Source: Muribaculaceae bacterium (lineage in GTDB: Bacteria; Pseudomonadota; Alphaproteobacteria; Rs-D84). From it: a stretch of DNA of 64,000 nucleotides. The DNA lies in the NCBI GenBank assembly GCA_023665245.1, contig JAMPEH010000002.1, forward strand, positions 124,001-188,000. Direction: 5' to 3'. Of the stretch, positions 37,794-46,748 are shown piece by piece. Every line of letters starts with the position of its first letter. Within the stretch, counting starts at the first letter, position 1. Under the pieces are notes generated by a model. That model did no database searches. It was given only the letters and a program-made list of their open reading frames with translations, and had not been told where the DNA came from. Both the position numbers and the translations under genes were made by a program.

Positions 37794-38744
37794 ATGACAG
37801 AACGAACCTTATTTGTGTTTCCGGGCCAGGGTGCCCAGTATGTTGGCATGTGCCATGATATTTTTAATGAATTTGCGGTGGCGCGTCATACATTTGAGCG
37901 TGTGTCTGATTTGACACATCGTGATATGCGGCGCATATGTATGGATGGGCCGGTGGCGGAATTAAATCATCCGGAAAATACGTCGTTGGCAACATTTACG
38001 CATTCGGTATCGATTGCGCACGTGTTGCAATCTGAATGTGGGTATCCGTTGCATGAAATGGCGGATGCGATGGTTGGCCATTCAATGGGCCAGTATTCGG
38101 CACTGTATTGCGTTGGCAGTATGAAATTCCAAGATGCGGTGTCTGTTTTGGCGGCACGTTCTAATTATATGTCACTGGCGTCAACTGGTGGGGCAGGGAT
38201 GATTGCAATTGTTGGTTTGTCCCAGGAAATGATTGATTATTTCCTGCGTGTGGCGCAACCGTATGGATATGCGGAATTTGCAAACTATAACGCGCGTGAT
38301 CAATTTGTCATCAGTGGGCAAAATGCGGCGTTGGATGTTATTCTGGATATGGCGGTGACCGCTGGTGCGCGAATTGCACGCCGATTAAATATTGCCGTGC
38401 CGGCGCATTGTGGACTGATGGCCCAAGCGGGCGTAATGTTGCAACAAAAATTAGATGGTATTCATATGTCGGCGCCCCAGACAACATGGTTTTCAAATCA
38501 GACAGCCCATCCAATGCTGGCCCCTGCGGATATAAAACAATCGTTGGTTGACCAGATGACCTGTGGGGTGCGTTGGGTTCAGATTATGGAAAATTTGCCG
38601 AAATATAAGATTACACGTGCGTATGAACTGGGGCCGGGACGTGTGCTGTCGCGACTGATTCAGCGTGCCAAGGTTGGTGTGCGGGCAGTAAATACGGATA
38701 CGTTGGTAAATCTGCGGGCGGTGATGTCGGAACTGCAACGTTAG
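37794..38744 (+). CDS. fabD: malonyl-CoA:ACP transacylase FabD
   Basis: 316 aa from MTERTLFVFPGQGAQ at 37794; an upstream in-frame start at 37773 is less fitting. Loads malonate onto ACP for fatty-acid synthesis. Nucleophile motif is GHSMGQYSAL (usually GHSxGE, here Q), with the R-containing ARSNYMS segment and the His in VPAHCGLM. Not next to other fab genes in this window. Convergent with rarA after 12 bases without a clear terminator. Confidence 0.9.
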   Translation: MTERTLFVFPGQGAQYVGMCHDIFNEFAVARHTFERVSDLTHRDMRRICMDGPVAELNHPENTSLATFTHSVSIAHVLQSECGYPLHEMADAMVGHSMGQYSALYCVGSMKFQDAVSVLAARSNYMSLASTGGAGMIAIVGLSQEMIDYFLRVAQPYGYAEFANYNARDQFVISGQNAALDVILDMAVTAGARIARRLNIAVPAHCGLMAQAGVMLQQKLDGIHMSAPQTTWFSNQTAHPMLAPADIKQSLVDQMTCGVRWVQIMENLPKYKITRAYELGPGRVLSRLIQRAKVGVRAVNTDTLVNLRAVMSELQR

Positions 38745-38756
38745 TGGTGCGTTGAT

Positions 38757-40022
38757 TTATTTCTTGCGGAAAGAATCCCAGTATTCAACGCGTTTTTTTA
38801 TCTCGCGCTCAAACCCGCGTTCGATGGGACGATAGTATTTTTCACGTTGCATTGATTCTGGAAAACAATTTTGGCCACTGCATCCGGTTTCGGTATCTGG
38901 GTCGTAAATATATCCCGCACCATATCCCATGTTTTTCATCATTTTTGTTGGCGCGTTTAAGATATTTTTTGGTGGTGGCAGACTGCCTGTGCGACGTGCC
39001 GCCGCATATGCCGCAGATTGCGCGCGATAGTTTGCGATGCTCTTTGGGGCCGTGCCCAGATATATTACCAGTTCGGTTAATGCCAGGTCGCCTTCGGGAC
39101 TGCCCATGCGTTCATAAATTTGCCATGCCGATAATGCGATTTGCATTGCGTTTGGGTCGGCCAGGCCCACGTCTTCCATGGCAAATTGTGTTAAGCGCCG
39201 AAATAAATATTTTGGGTCCTGGCCAGATGTCATCATGCGTGCCACCCAGTACAGTGCGGCGTCTGTATCAGATGCACGCAGTGATTTATGGACGGCAGAA
39301 ATCAGGTTATAATGTTCGTCGCCAGATTTGTCAGACATCGGTGCGCGTTTTTGGATGGCGGTGTCCAATGTATCCGGGCTGAGGTCTGATTTGAATTTGG
39401 CCGATACTAGATATTCAATTGTGTTTAATAAAAATCGTGCGTCGCCGTCCGCCATTTCTGCCAGATGAACGCGTGCATCATTGTTTAGTGGTAATTTTTT
39501 ATCTAAAAATTTTTCGGCCCGCGCCATCAATGTCAGCAAATCATCCGTATCCAGTGCTGACAACACGCCAACGTGACATCGTGATAGTAATGCGTTATTC
39601 AAATTAAAACTGGGGTTTTCTGTGGTTGCACCGATAAATACGACCGTACCGTCTTCGAGATAAGGCAACAGGGTATCCTGTTGTGTTTTGTTGAAACGGT
39701 GGATTTCATCAATAAACAGTAATGTGTTTTGACCAATTTGACGGCGCAGTTTTGCAGCCTCCATCGCTTTTTTTATATCTGCGGTGCCGGAAAATACTGC
39801 CGACATTGGCATGAAATCCATATCAACCGAATTTGACAGGGCACGTGCAATCGTTGTTTTGCCGCATCCCGGCGGCCCCCATAATATCAGGTTTGATAAC
39901 TTTTTGTTATCAACCATGCGTCGCACCAGACCGTTTTCGCCCAGCAGTGCACGCTGGCCCACAACATCATCAATAGTTTGGGGGCGCATCAAATCGGCAA
40001 GTGGTCTGTTTTCGGTTGTCAT
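38757..40022 (-). CDS. rarA: replication-associated recombination protein RarA (MgsA)
   Basis: 421 aa AAA+ clamp-loader-like ATPase. Starts RPLADLMRPQTIDDVVGQ; Walker A WGPPGCGKTTIA, Walker B FIDEIHRFNKTQQDTLLP, sensor 1 GATTENPSF, and the C-terminal region LFRRLTQFAMEDVGLADP and PKNILNAPTK, all typical. Acts at stalled forks. Divergent from the MucR-like gene. Confidence 0.95.
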   Translation of the reverse strand: MTTENRPLADLMRPQTIDDVVGQRALLGENGLVRRMVDNKKLSNLILWGPPGCGKTTIARALSNSVDMDFMPMSAVFSGTADIKKAMEAAKLRRQIGQNTLLFIDEIHRFNKTQQDTLLPYLEDGTVVFIGATTENPSFNLNNALLSRCHVGVLSALDTDDLLTLMARAEKFLDKKLPLNNDARVHLAEMADGDARFLLNTIEYLVSAKFKSDLSPDTLDTAIQKRAPMSDKSGDEHYNLISAVHKSLRASDTDAALYWVARMMTSGQDPKYLFRRLTQFAMEDVGLADPNAMQIALSAWQIYERMGSPEGDLALTELVIYLGTAPKSIANYRAQSAAYAAARRTGSLPPPKNILNAPTKMMKNMGYGAGYIYDPDTETGCSGQNCFPESMQREKYYRPIERGFEREIKKRVEYWDSFRKK

Positions 40023-40061
40023 TAGTTATGTTTTACTTTGGTTTTATTTCGTATTTATTTG

Positions 40062-40070
40062 TGGTATAAT
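40062..40070 (+). promoter_or_regulatory. extended -10 promoter of MucR-like gene
   Basis: TGGTATAAT fits TGnTATAAT; places transcription start near 40077 and so excludes starts upstream of it. Confidence 0.55.
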
Positions 40071-40100
40071 TATTCTATTAGATATTTAGGGAATTGGCAA

Positions 40101-40469
40101 TTGGTAAATAGTGATAAAAATTCTGAATTTGCGTTGGCGGTCGCTAATTTGGCGGCGGCGGCAATGGCGGCAAATCCAGGGATGGCGATGGATGTGGCGG
40201 TGCGCAATGCGCGTGAACTGTTGAAAACGCATGTTGTTGCATCCCAACAACAGATACGTGATTCTGTGCGAAATGATAAAATTCAGTGTTTGGAAGATGG
40301 CACATGGCATGTTATGTTGCGTCGGTATTTGATGCGTAAATATGCGATGACACCAGAACAATATCGGCGCAAGTGGGGATTGCCGGATGATTATCCGATG
40401 GTTGCGCCTGCGTATGCGTCACGGCGCAGTAAAATTGCAAAAAAATCAGGACTGGGCAAAAGGGGCTAG
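40101..40469 (+). CDS. Ros/MucR-family transcriptional regulator, zinc site degenerate
   Basis: 122 aa from the TTG at 40101 (AGGG about 10 bases upstream, and the promoter rules out the longer frame). Core DKIQCLEDGTWHVMLRRYL, then MTPEQYRRKWGLPDDYPM and VAPAYASRRSKIAKKSGLG match MucR closely. Of the zinc ligands of Ros only C63 remains: the second Cys is D66 and the two His positions are Y76 and K80/Y81. Some Ros relatives fold without zinc, so DNA binding may persist. MucR proteins control surface and cell-cycle genes in Alphaproteobacteria. The lysozyme-TPR gene follows after 4 bases. Confidence 0.85.
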   Translation: MVNSDKNSEFALAVANLAAAAMAANPGMAMDVAVRNARELLKTHVVASQQQIRDSVRNDKIQCLEDGTWHVMLRRYLMRKYAMTPEQYRRKWGLPDDYPMVAPAYASRRSKIAKKSGLGKRG

Positions 40470-40473
40470 GGGG

Positions 40474-42477
40474 ATGAGTGAAACTTTTCGCAAGATTGTA
40501 AATGCACCACATCGGGCGTTTGGGCGCGCTCGGCAAAAAATAACAGCGCAAAATCCAACCAGTACAGGCGGCAAAATTGCGCGTGGGGCGGGGATTGGGT
40601 TGTCTGGGATGATGCAGTTTTTATTGTGGGCGACAAAATACTTTGCGTTGGACAATCATGCAACGCGTGCGATGGAACGTGGATTTTCAAAAATGACAGT
40701 TGGCAAGAACAAGGAAGGCAACCCTAAAAAAATATCGTCGTTTGCAAAAAAGTACCCAAACCTGTCATCGCATTTGTTGTATTACACTATGCTGGCGATG
40801 GTGGCCGGTGGGGTCAAGGGATATGATGCATTAAACAGCGGTGAACGTGATGAAGCAATCAGAACTGAAAACACAATTGGTATTGATGTTGATAATATTC
40901 CGGTCTATGAAGAAAATACTTATGGGGCATACCTGGCCAAGATGCAGCCGATAACACCATTGTTGATTGCACATCTGGTATCCTTAGAAGGCGTGCGCAT
41001 GAACGATGACGGGATGCATGTTGTATATGATGATGCGAATGGCAAAATTTTAAAACCTGGCGACAATGTGTCTGGCAAGGCAACAATCGGATTTGGTTCG
41101 ACTGTTTTAAAGGACGGTAAGTCTGTCACGTCATACACGCCACCGATTACCCCAGACGCGGCATATGAACTGGCCCGGCATCATTTAGAGGTGGGTGAAA
41201 CTTATTTCGATCTGTACTGTTATGAAACAGGACTGGGGAATGTTCAGTTTGATTCTACGTCCAAGGCTATGATGGTGGCGTCGTTCCTGTATAACGGTGG
41301 CACTGATATGATAGAAGAAAAGTCCGATAAAAATCATCAAACCCGGGCCGAGCAGTTAAGGGCACTATACAAAGAATATGGTTTTGGAACGCCGGATTCA
41401 TTGGTGCGCGAATTGTTTGTAAAATATCCTGTGGAAAATCCGACTGCATTTGGCAAGGTTCTGATGGGAATTGATACCAGTGTGACATTGGGTGACAGGG
41501 CAGGCATGTATTTAAGGGCCAATGGAAAATTGGCACCCGGATTGGTATATCGCAGATGGATAGAGGCAGGACTGTTGTCCGGTGATATAAAGCCGATAGA
41601 GATTTTGGATTTACCGGTTGATGGTTTGCCTGAATTTTATAAATTAATGTGCAACGATGTTGGCGGTGACAAGAAAAAGGCGTTCTTTGTCGGTGATGGC
41701 GAACAACGCCGTGTGAACAAGGCAACATATGCAAAATTTCATCAATGGTTGCAAAATCCGATAGATAGGCATGGGCATTCTATGGCGAAACATCGCAAAT
41801 TAAGTGATGTTTTGCCTGAAAATGTTGTTCAGATATGCCGCAGTGGCCAGTGTCAGGTGGGGAATATCACGGCTGTTATCAGACCTATGGAACGGGTGGC
41901 GGAAAATAAAACCGACAGTGTCAAGAAAACAGATGATGTCATGTCTGTTCAGGAATCTACGTACGTTATCGGATACGACCAGCAGTACACCAGTGCGGTT
42001 CAGGCCTTCCGTGCTGGTCGCTATGAAGATGCTGCCGCCCAGTTTGATTCAATGATTGCCCAGTTCCCAGGTAATGCGTTGCTGCATAATGATATGGCGG
42101 CGACGTGTAATAAACTGGGGCGTTATGATGACGCGATTGAGCATGCACGAATTGTACTGCATGATATTGGCGATAAAAGCCAGTATAGTGCTGCCCAGTA
42201 CAATGCGGGTGTCGCGTATGAAAAGAAAGGCGATTTTCAGCGTGCGCTGGCTAACTATAAACTGGCGGTTGCCAATGGAAACAAACGTGTTCAGCGTGAT
42301 GTCACGCGTATGTCAAATAAACTGAAATCGGGGCGGGGTGCGACCGGCCGGAAATCTGGGGGCGGAAAAAAATCCAAAGGTGCCACGGCATTTAACAGTG
42401 GAAAAAATCAGGTTAAGGCAAATGCGTTTATGAAGGGATTGACGGCGTTTAATCGTAATAATAACAATATGGCATAA
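40474..42477 (+). CDS. lysozyme-like (GH24-type) protein with TPR repeats
   Basis: 667 aa from ATG 40474 (AGGGGG just upstream). Two weakly hydrophobic stretches near 40-55 and 100-115 may anchor it. At about 150-330 a phage-lysozyme-like region: LVSLEGVR with candidate catalytic E172, then ATIGFGST and ITPDAAYELARHHLE. At about 515-620 three TPR units (QAFRAGRYEDAAAQFDSMI and ALLHNDMAATCNKLGRYDDA). The tail is basic and Gly/Lys-rich. The combination of muramidase-like and TPR parts is unusual; peptidoglycan cutting is inferred. Four bases follow before ybeY-lnt. Confidence 0.7.
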   Translation: MSETFRKIVNAPHRAFGRARQKITAQNPTSTGGKIARGAGIGLSGMMQFLLWATKYFALDNHATRAMERGFSKMTVGKNKEGNPKKISSFAKKYPNLSSHLLYYTMLAMVAGGVKGYDALNSGERDEAIRTENTIGIDVDNIPVYEENTYGAYLAKMQPITPLLIAHLVSLEGVRMNDDGMHVVYDDANGKILKPGDNVSGKATIGFGSTVLKDGKSVTSYTPPITPDAAYELARHHLEVGETYFDLYCYETGLGNVQFDSTSKAMMVASFLYNGGTDMIEEKSDKNHQTRAEQLRALYKEYGFGTPDSLVRELFVKYPVENPTAFGKVLMGIDTSVTLGDRAGMYLRANGKLAPGLVYRRWIEAGLLSGDIKPIEILDLPVDGLPEFYKLMCNDVGGDKKKAFFVGDGEQRRVNKATYAKFHQWLQNPIDRHGHSMAKHRKLSDVLPENVVQICRSGQCQVGNITAVIRPMERVAENKTDSVKKTDDVMSVQESTYVIGYDQQYTSAVQAFRAGRYEDAAAQFDSMIAQFPGNALLHNDMAATCNKLGRYDDAIEHARIVLHDIGDKSQYSAAQYNAGVAYEKKGDFQRALANYKLAVANGNKRVQRDVTRMSNKLKSGRGATGRKSGGGKKSKGATAFNSGKNQVKANAFMKGLTAFNRNNNNMA

Positions 42478-42480
42478 ATT

Positions 42481-44502
42481 ATGAAGGTATATGTAAATTA
42501 TAATGACGCGCGTTGGCGCAAATATAAAATCGACTTTAAAAAAATCGCGTGCATGGCGGCAGGCCCCGTATACAGCGCGTCAGAGGTTTCGATTACACTG
42601 GTGTCTGATGACGATATTCATGAATTAAATCGCGTGTATCGTGGCATAGATAAGCCCACAAATGTTTTGTCGTTTGAATTGGGTGACGACATGTTGATGG
42701 GGGATATTTTTATATCATTGGATACCGTTAAACGTGAAGCCGCTGCCACCAATATTTCTGTGGCGGAACATACCGCACACATGGTGGTCCATGGGATGTT
42801 GCACCTGCAGGGATATGACCATATCGCAGATGATGAAGCCGCAGTTATGGAATCAAAAGAGATTAAAATATTAAAAAAATTGGGGATAAAAAATCCGTAT
42901 GAAGAATCTGATGTATGTGCATGTGACTGCGGTACAGCGGATTGTTGCCCGGGGGCGCGCATTATAAATTTTTGTAAGAAATTAACAATTCGCCGGGGCG
43001 GCGTAATGCAATATTTTTTTATGATGTTGTGTGGTGCATTTGCGGCGATGGGCTTTGCGCCGTTTCATCTGTGGTGGGCGACATTGATTGGCATTGGTTT
43101 TGCCTATTGGTTGATAACGCGTGATGCGGGGCATGGCATATGGCGTACATTTTTGCGCGTATTGCCGTTCAGTGCAGTGTACAGTGTTGCGATGTTTTGG
43201 TGGATGTTGCACTCTATATATGTATTGCCCGAACTTACCGCGCAGTTTGCGGTTTGGACTGTGCCGGCATTAATTGGAATTGCGTTGGCTGGGGGCGTTA
43301 TATTCTCAATACCATTTGTTGCGGTGTCGGTAATACGTGTTGCACCATCTGCGCGACCATTTGTCTTTGCAGGCGTTTGGACACTGATTCTGTGGCTGCG
43401 CGAGTGGATGTTTACTGGTTTCCCATGGAATCCGGTTTCTAATATTGCGATGCCGTGGGGGGCGTTGGCCAATTCCATGGCACTGTGGGGTGCATTGGGA
43501 TTAACGTTTATAATTATTGGCATAATTTCAAGTGCGGTGGAATTTGTGCGGAACAGACAAAATCGTATGTCATGGGGTGTGCTTGCCGTCTTTATTTTAT
43601 TTGGGGGTTGTGGCGCGCTATACGGATATCATAATATGCGTGTTGCATCGCTGGACAGTGATATGTCGCCGGTTATGCGTATTGTACAGCCTGCGGGCAG
43701 TGCCACGAATAAGGCCGTGGCCACCCGTGCAGACGCATTGGCGGTGGCAGAATACAATGTGCGGAACCTGTTTGATTTGGCATCCGTTGATGGTGATGCG
43801 GATGTGGTTATATTTCCAGAAACATCATACCCATTTGTTATTGTAAATGGTGACGATATGCCGATGGCAAAAATGCTGGATAAAGATTTAATATTGGGCG
43901 CAACATCGTATAATGATGGGCGTCTGTATAATTCCATGGTGGTGGCAAATCGGGATGGCGGTGTTGAAACGATATACAGTAAATCGCACTTGGTGCCGTT
44001 TGGTGAATATGGGCCGTTTGGGACAATTGTGCCGTCGCCGGGTAATTTAACGGCAGGGGGTGGCGCGCAAATTATATCTATGAATATCAATGGTCGTGAT
44101 TTTCGATTTGCCCCGGCCATATGTTATGAGGTTATATTTTCTGATGCATTATTGCCACGCGGGGCAGTGGCGATTGATGCAATAATAAATATCACCAATG
44201 ATAATTGGTTTGGAAATACCCCCGGTACATATCAACATTTGGATATGGTGCGGCGGTATGCAATTGAGTCAGGTTTGCCGATTGTTCGCGCGAACTATTC
44301 GGGTATCAGTGCGTTTATTTCTGCATCGGGTCAAATCGTGTCTTTCTTGCCGGTGGGGATGTCGGGTGTGCTGGATGGTGTGGTTAGTGGTGCGCACATA
44401 ACACCATATCGTGCGATCGGCCGTGATGGGGTGATGATAATAATTTTGATTTGTTCTGTTGCATGTGTGATTATATCATCATATAGAAAAGATGATAAAT
44501 AA
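42481..44502 (+). CDS. ybeY-lnt: fused endoribonuclease YbeY and apolipoprotein N-acyltransferase Lnt
   Basis: 673 aa in one frame. Residues 1-135 are YbeY, a metal-dependent RNase for rRNA maturation, with ligands H104, H108, H114 (HGMLHLQGYDH). A Cys-rich joint (CACDCGTADCC, about 145-155) leads to Lnt, which adds the third acyl chain to lipoproteins: membrane segments to about 350, then the nitrilase domain with E in FPETSYPF, K in IYSKSHLVPFGEYG, and C in PAICYEVIFSD. An ATG at codon 176 (43006), after GGGGCGG, could start Lnt separately. Usual order is ybeY-corC-lnt; corC is missing here. Confidence 0.92.
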   Translation: MKVYVNYNDARWRKYKIDFKKIACMAAGPVYSASEVSITLVSDDDIHELNRVYRGIDKPTNVLSFELGDDMLMGDIFISLDTVKREAAATNISVAEHTAHMVVHGMLHLQGYDHIADDEAAVMESKEIKILKKLGIKNPYEESDVCACDCGTADCCPGARIINFCKKLTIRRGGVMQYFFMMLCGAFAAMGFAPFHLWWATLIGIGFAYWLITRDAGHGIWRTFLRVLPFSAVYSVAMFWWMLHSIYVLPELTAQFAVWTVPALIGIALAGGVIFSIPFVAVSVIRVAPSARPFVFAGVWTLILWLREWMFTGFPWNPVSNIAMPWGALANSMALWGALGLTFIIIGIISSAVEFVRNRQNRMSWGVLAVFILFGGCGALYGYHNMRVASLDSDMSPVMRIVQPAGSATNKAVATRADALAVAEYNVRNLFDLASVDGDADVVIFPETSYPFVIVNGDDMPMAKMLDKDLILGATSYNDGRLYNSMVVANRDGGVETIYSKSHLVPFGEYGPFGTIVPSPGNLTAGGGAQIISMNINGRDFRFAPAICYEVIFSDALLPRGAVAIDAIINITNDNWFGNTPGTYQHLDMVRRYAIESGLPIVRANYSGISAFISASGQIVSFLPVGMSGVLDGVVSGAHITPYRAIGRDGVMIIILICSVACVIISSYRKDDK

Positions 44503-44526
44503 ATTCAATAAGTGTACGGATAGAGT

Positions 44527-44556
44527 ATATGCCACAAAATCGTGGCATATTTTATT
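44527..44556 (+). terminator. terminator after ybeY-lnt
   Basis: Stem ATATGCCAC / GTGGCATAT with loop AAAATC, followed by TTTATT. Confidence 0.8.
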
Positions 44557-44591
44557 AGGAAAAAAATCTGTTAAATGATAAAATATATTAT

Positions 44592-44765
44592 GTGCCAAGT
44601 GTTTTGGCACCGGGCTTCATAACCTGTTAAGTGGTGTTCGGAACGAACATAAAAAACTCCTGCGGGACTAGGGCAGGAGAGTTGTGTTATATATTGAAAG
44701 CACAGCGCTATTCCACTTGATAGTTATGAATCTCCTGCCATCTGATATTTCAGATGGTTGTTGTC
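44592..44765 (+). ncRNA. structured RNA R5 (six-member family) with terminator
   Basis: 5' hairpin GTGCCAA/TTGGCAC (44592-44610), CGGGCTT, P1a 44616-44623 with 44723-44730 (8 bp), P1b AAGTGG 44629-44634 with 44713-44718. Enclosed: H1 GTTCG/CGAAC (44636-44648), H2 CTCCTGC/GCAGGAG (44657-44679), H3 TGTG/CACA (44683-44704) with loop containing ATATATTGAA. Linker TCTCCTGCC (44731-44739) repeats the H2 5' arm and is perfectly complementary (9 bp) to 44672-44680. Terminator CCATCTGA/TCAGATGG (44738-44757) with a T-rich tail. AT-rich -10 candidates at 44579-44591. Secreted-protein gene starts 20 bases later. Confidence 0.8.
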
Positions 44766-44784
44766 ATACTAATGCGGGGTATAG

Positions 44785-45570
44785 ATGTTTACAAAAATTG
44801 TATTTGTTATAATATGTTTTGTTCTTGTGGGTGAAAATGCATTTGCGCAACCTAATCAGTATATACGACAAATTGCAGATGATTTTGAAAATAAAATTTA
44901 TCATACAGATCAGGTAAAACTGGATTCCGAGAGTGCAAACTATATTAACCGGGTGTCAAAATTTTCTGAAACTGTTAAGTTTGAGTTAAAAATATTATAT
45001 TTTGCAGAAAAGACTTTGTGGCAGTTATACGATGACGCAATTGCGATGATAAATAAAAAAAGCGAACAAACAGGGCGCGAGGTACAAAGGCGTGAAACGC
45101 ATGATGAAGAAACAGGCGAAATAATATTAACTGCCAATCTGGATAATGGTGAATATGAAGATTGTGGATTAAAATTATGTGAATATCCAGACGGCTTTGA
45201 ACAATGTTTTGTAAATATGAAATATAGAGATGTTGCCGATGACATGTTTAGTGCACATTTGATGGTTTTTTGTGATAACAAACAAGAAAACATAAGAAGC
45301 GCATATTCTTTTGATGTTGCTGCACAGGGGCACGCGGGGCAAGATGCAGAAAAGCATTTGTTGTCGCATCAAGTGTTTGTAAGTATTGGTGGGTCAGAAG
45401 AAAAGTATGATGAAGCCTATCAATATGAAAATGCCACATTGGCGGTACGGCGTTATAATACAGAACAACAGAAAAAGTATAAAAAGAAAGCGGTGTTAAA
45501 AACAGAACCAGGCATGCCGGGGGCGGATGTGTTTGGTGTGACGTTTACATCTGCAATGAATAAGATGTGA
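44785..45570 (+). CDS. secreted protein downstream of R5, unknown
   Basis: 261 aa with a signal peptide (about 1-22, ending NAFA-QP). The mature part is hydrophilic with no recognised domain; four cysteines fall in the middle (about 132-172, in DCGLKLCEYPDGFEQCF and VFCDN). GCGGGG precedes the ATG. Possibly controlled by the R5 terminator. Confidence 0.68.
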   Translation: MFTKIVFVIICFVLVGENAFAQPNQYIRQIADDFENKIYHTDQVKLDSESANYINRVSKFSETVKFELKILYFAEKTLWQLYDDAIAMINKKSEQTGREVQRRETHDEETGEIILTANLDNGEYEDCGLKLCEYPDGFEQCFVNMKYRDVADDMFSAHLMVFCDNKQENIRSAYSFDVAAQGHAGQDAEKHLLSHQVFVSIGGSEEKYDEAYQYENATLAVRRYNTEQQKKYKKKAVLKTEPGMPGADVFGVTFTSAMNKM

Positions 45571-45593
45571 TAACTGGTTGTTGTGTCGCGTAC

Positions 45594-45797
45594 TTACTGT
45601 TTTACTGTTTTTAAAATCCAAACACGTACGCTTGAAGATAGGTTTGCGCCCGGTGCGCGTTCGTTATCGATTTTTTTTATGATTGATGCAATTGATACAC
45701 CACGCTGTGTTGCGATTTCGTTCAGGGCAGATGCAAATTCATCTTCTATTGTGATACTGGTTTGATGACCTGATAAAGAAACAGATAATTTTTTCAT
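45594..45797 (-). CDS. ribbon-helix-helix (RHH_4-type) protein
   Basis: 67 aa. LSVSLSGHQTSITIEDEFASAL followed by IATQRGVSIASIIKKID and NLSSSVRVWIL fits the alphaproteobacterial RHH_4 domain, a small presumed DNA-binding fold. It is the last gene of a four-gene minus-strand unit, two bases after the preceding stop, so it could regulate that unit. Targets unknown. Confidence 0.8.
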   Translation of the reverse strand: MKKLSVSLSGHQTSITIEDEFASALNEIATQRGVSIASIIKKIDNERAPGANLSSSVRVWILKTVKQ

Positions 45798-45799
45798 GT

Positions 45800-46237
45800 C
45801 TATATCTTGCCCCCGTTCAGACAGTCCAGCATTGCACGATATGGGTCATCGTATTTGCGCAAATGTCGCAGTGATAAATTATCCAACATATAGCATGTGC
45901 CAAATGCATCAAACGCAAACCAGAATAAATCATTGCGACCAAATACCGTCTTGCCAGTGATGGCGGGCATGGATGATATTTCTTCATTTATCTTTACGAT
46001 ATTTGGTATCGGGTATGTTGTATCAAATGTAATATCGTTAGGCCCGAATATGTATCCTGACCCCAGGCGTGCCCCACCGATTGCACCGTATAATTCAATC
46101 ATATACATCGGCAACATTGCCGCGCGTAATCGTTGCAAGGCGGTGTTCGTATATGAAATTTGTGCCGTGGTTATTGGTGGGGCGGTTTGTACGCCACGTG
46201 TTTTTAATGCGGATAAAAATTCATTATGTGTCATCAT
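45800..46237 (-). CDS. hypothetical protein, possibly SUKH/SMI1-like
   Basis: 145 aa from ATG 46237; an upstream frame extends to 46399 but overlaps the previous gene and lacks a start signal. MLPMYMIELYGAIGGARLGSG and GRNDLFWFAFDAFGTCYMLD are reminiscent of SMI1/KNR4 (SUKH) domains, which serve as immunity proteins in many bacteria; this is a weak resemblance. Starts 4 bases after the preceding stop. Third gene of the cassette. Confidence 0.6.
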   Translation of the reverse strand: MMTHNEFLSALKTRGVQTAPPITTAQISYTNTALQRLRAAMLPMYMIELYGAIGGARLGSGYIFGPNDITFDTTYPIPNIVKINEEISSMPAITGKTVFGRNDLFWFAFDAFGTCYMLDNLSLRHLRKYDDPYRAMLDCLNGGKI

Positions 46238-46241
46238 ATTT

Positions 46242-46748
46242 TTATTCCATGCCGCGGTTCGCCGCAATTTGCGCAGCCAGTTGTGACAGGCGGTCTTCTG
46301 TTGCGTTGCCACCATCACCACCGCCGATTGTATGTGCAGAAACATATATTTTTTTTGCAGGGTTTGGCAACCAAACAGTATCCGCGCCAATTTGCGCAAT
46401 TATAAATCTGTCCAGGTTATGTGATATTGGAAATGTTCGGCACATGAACAGGTTTGATATTTCCATTTTCCCACCCCATACTAGTGGCGTGCGAAATCGG
46501 ATAGACATATTTGGTGGCATGCGCCGTCCCATCAACAGTCCCATAAATTCATCTTGGGACAGGTTCAGAAATGACAGTTCTTCGACTGCGTCGGTCAGTG
46601 TCATCATAAACTGGCGGCAAAGCGCACGATATTGCGCAAACCAATCAGGTGAAACTGGGACAGATGCCGTGCGCACTGCAATCAGGGGCATGTCTGTTAT
46701 GCCCATATCGCAAAGTCTTTTTTGTGCGGCATCTTGGCTTAATTGCAT
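46242..46748 (-). CDS. hypothetical protein
   Basis: 168 aa, not recognised. ATG 46748 overlaps the stop of the upstream membrane-protein gene (TGATG), showing translational coupling. Contains IRFRTPLVWGGKMEISNLFMC, IGADTVWLPNPAKKIYV and a Gly-rich HTIGGGDGGNATED near the end. No signal peptide or membrane segment. Confidence 0.65.
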   Translation of the reverse strand: MQLSQDAAQKRLCDMGITDMPLIAVRTASVPVSPDWFAQYRALCRQFMMTLTDAVEELSFLNLSQDEFMGLLMGRRMPPNMSIRFRTPLVWGGKMEISNLFMCRTFPISHNLDRFIIAQIGADTVWLPNPAKKIYVSAHTIGGGDGGNATEDRLSQLAAQIAANRGME

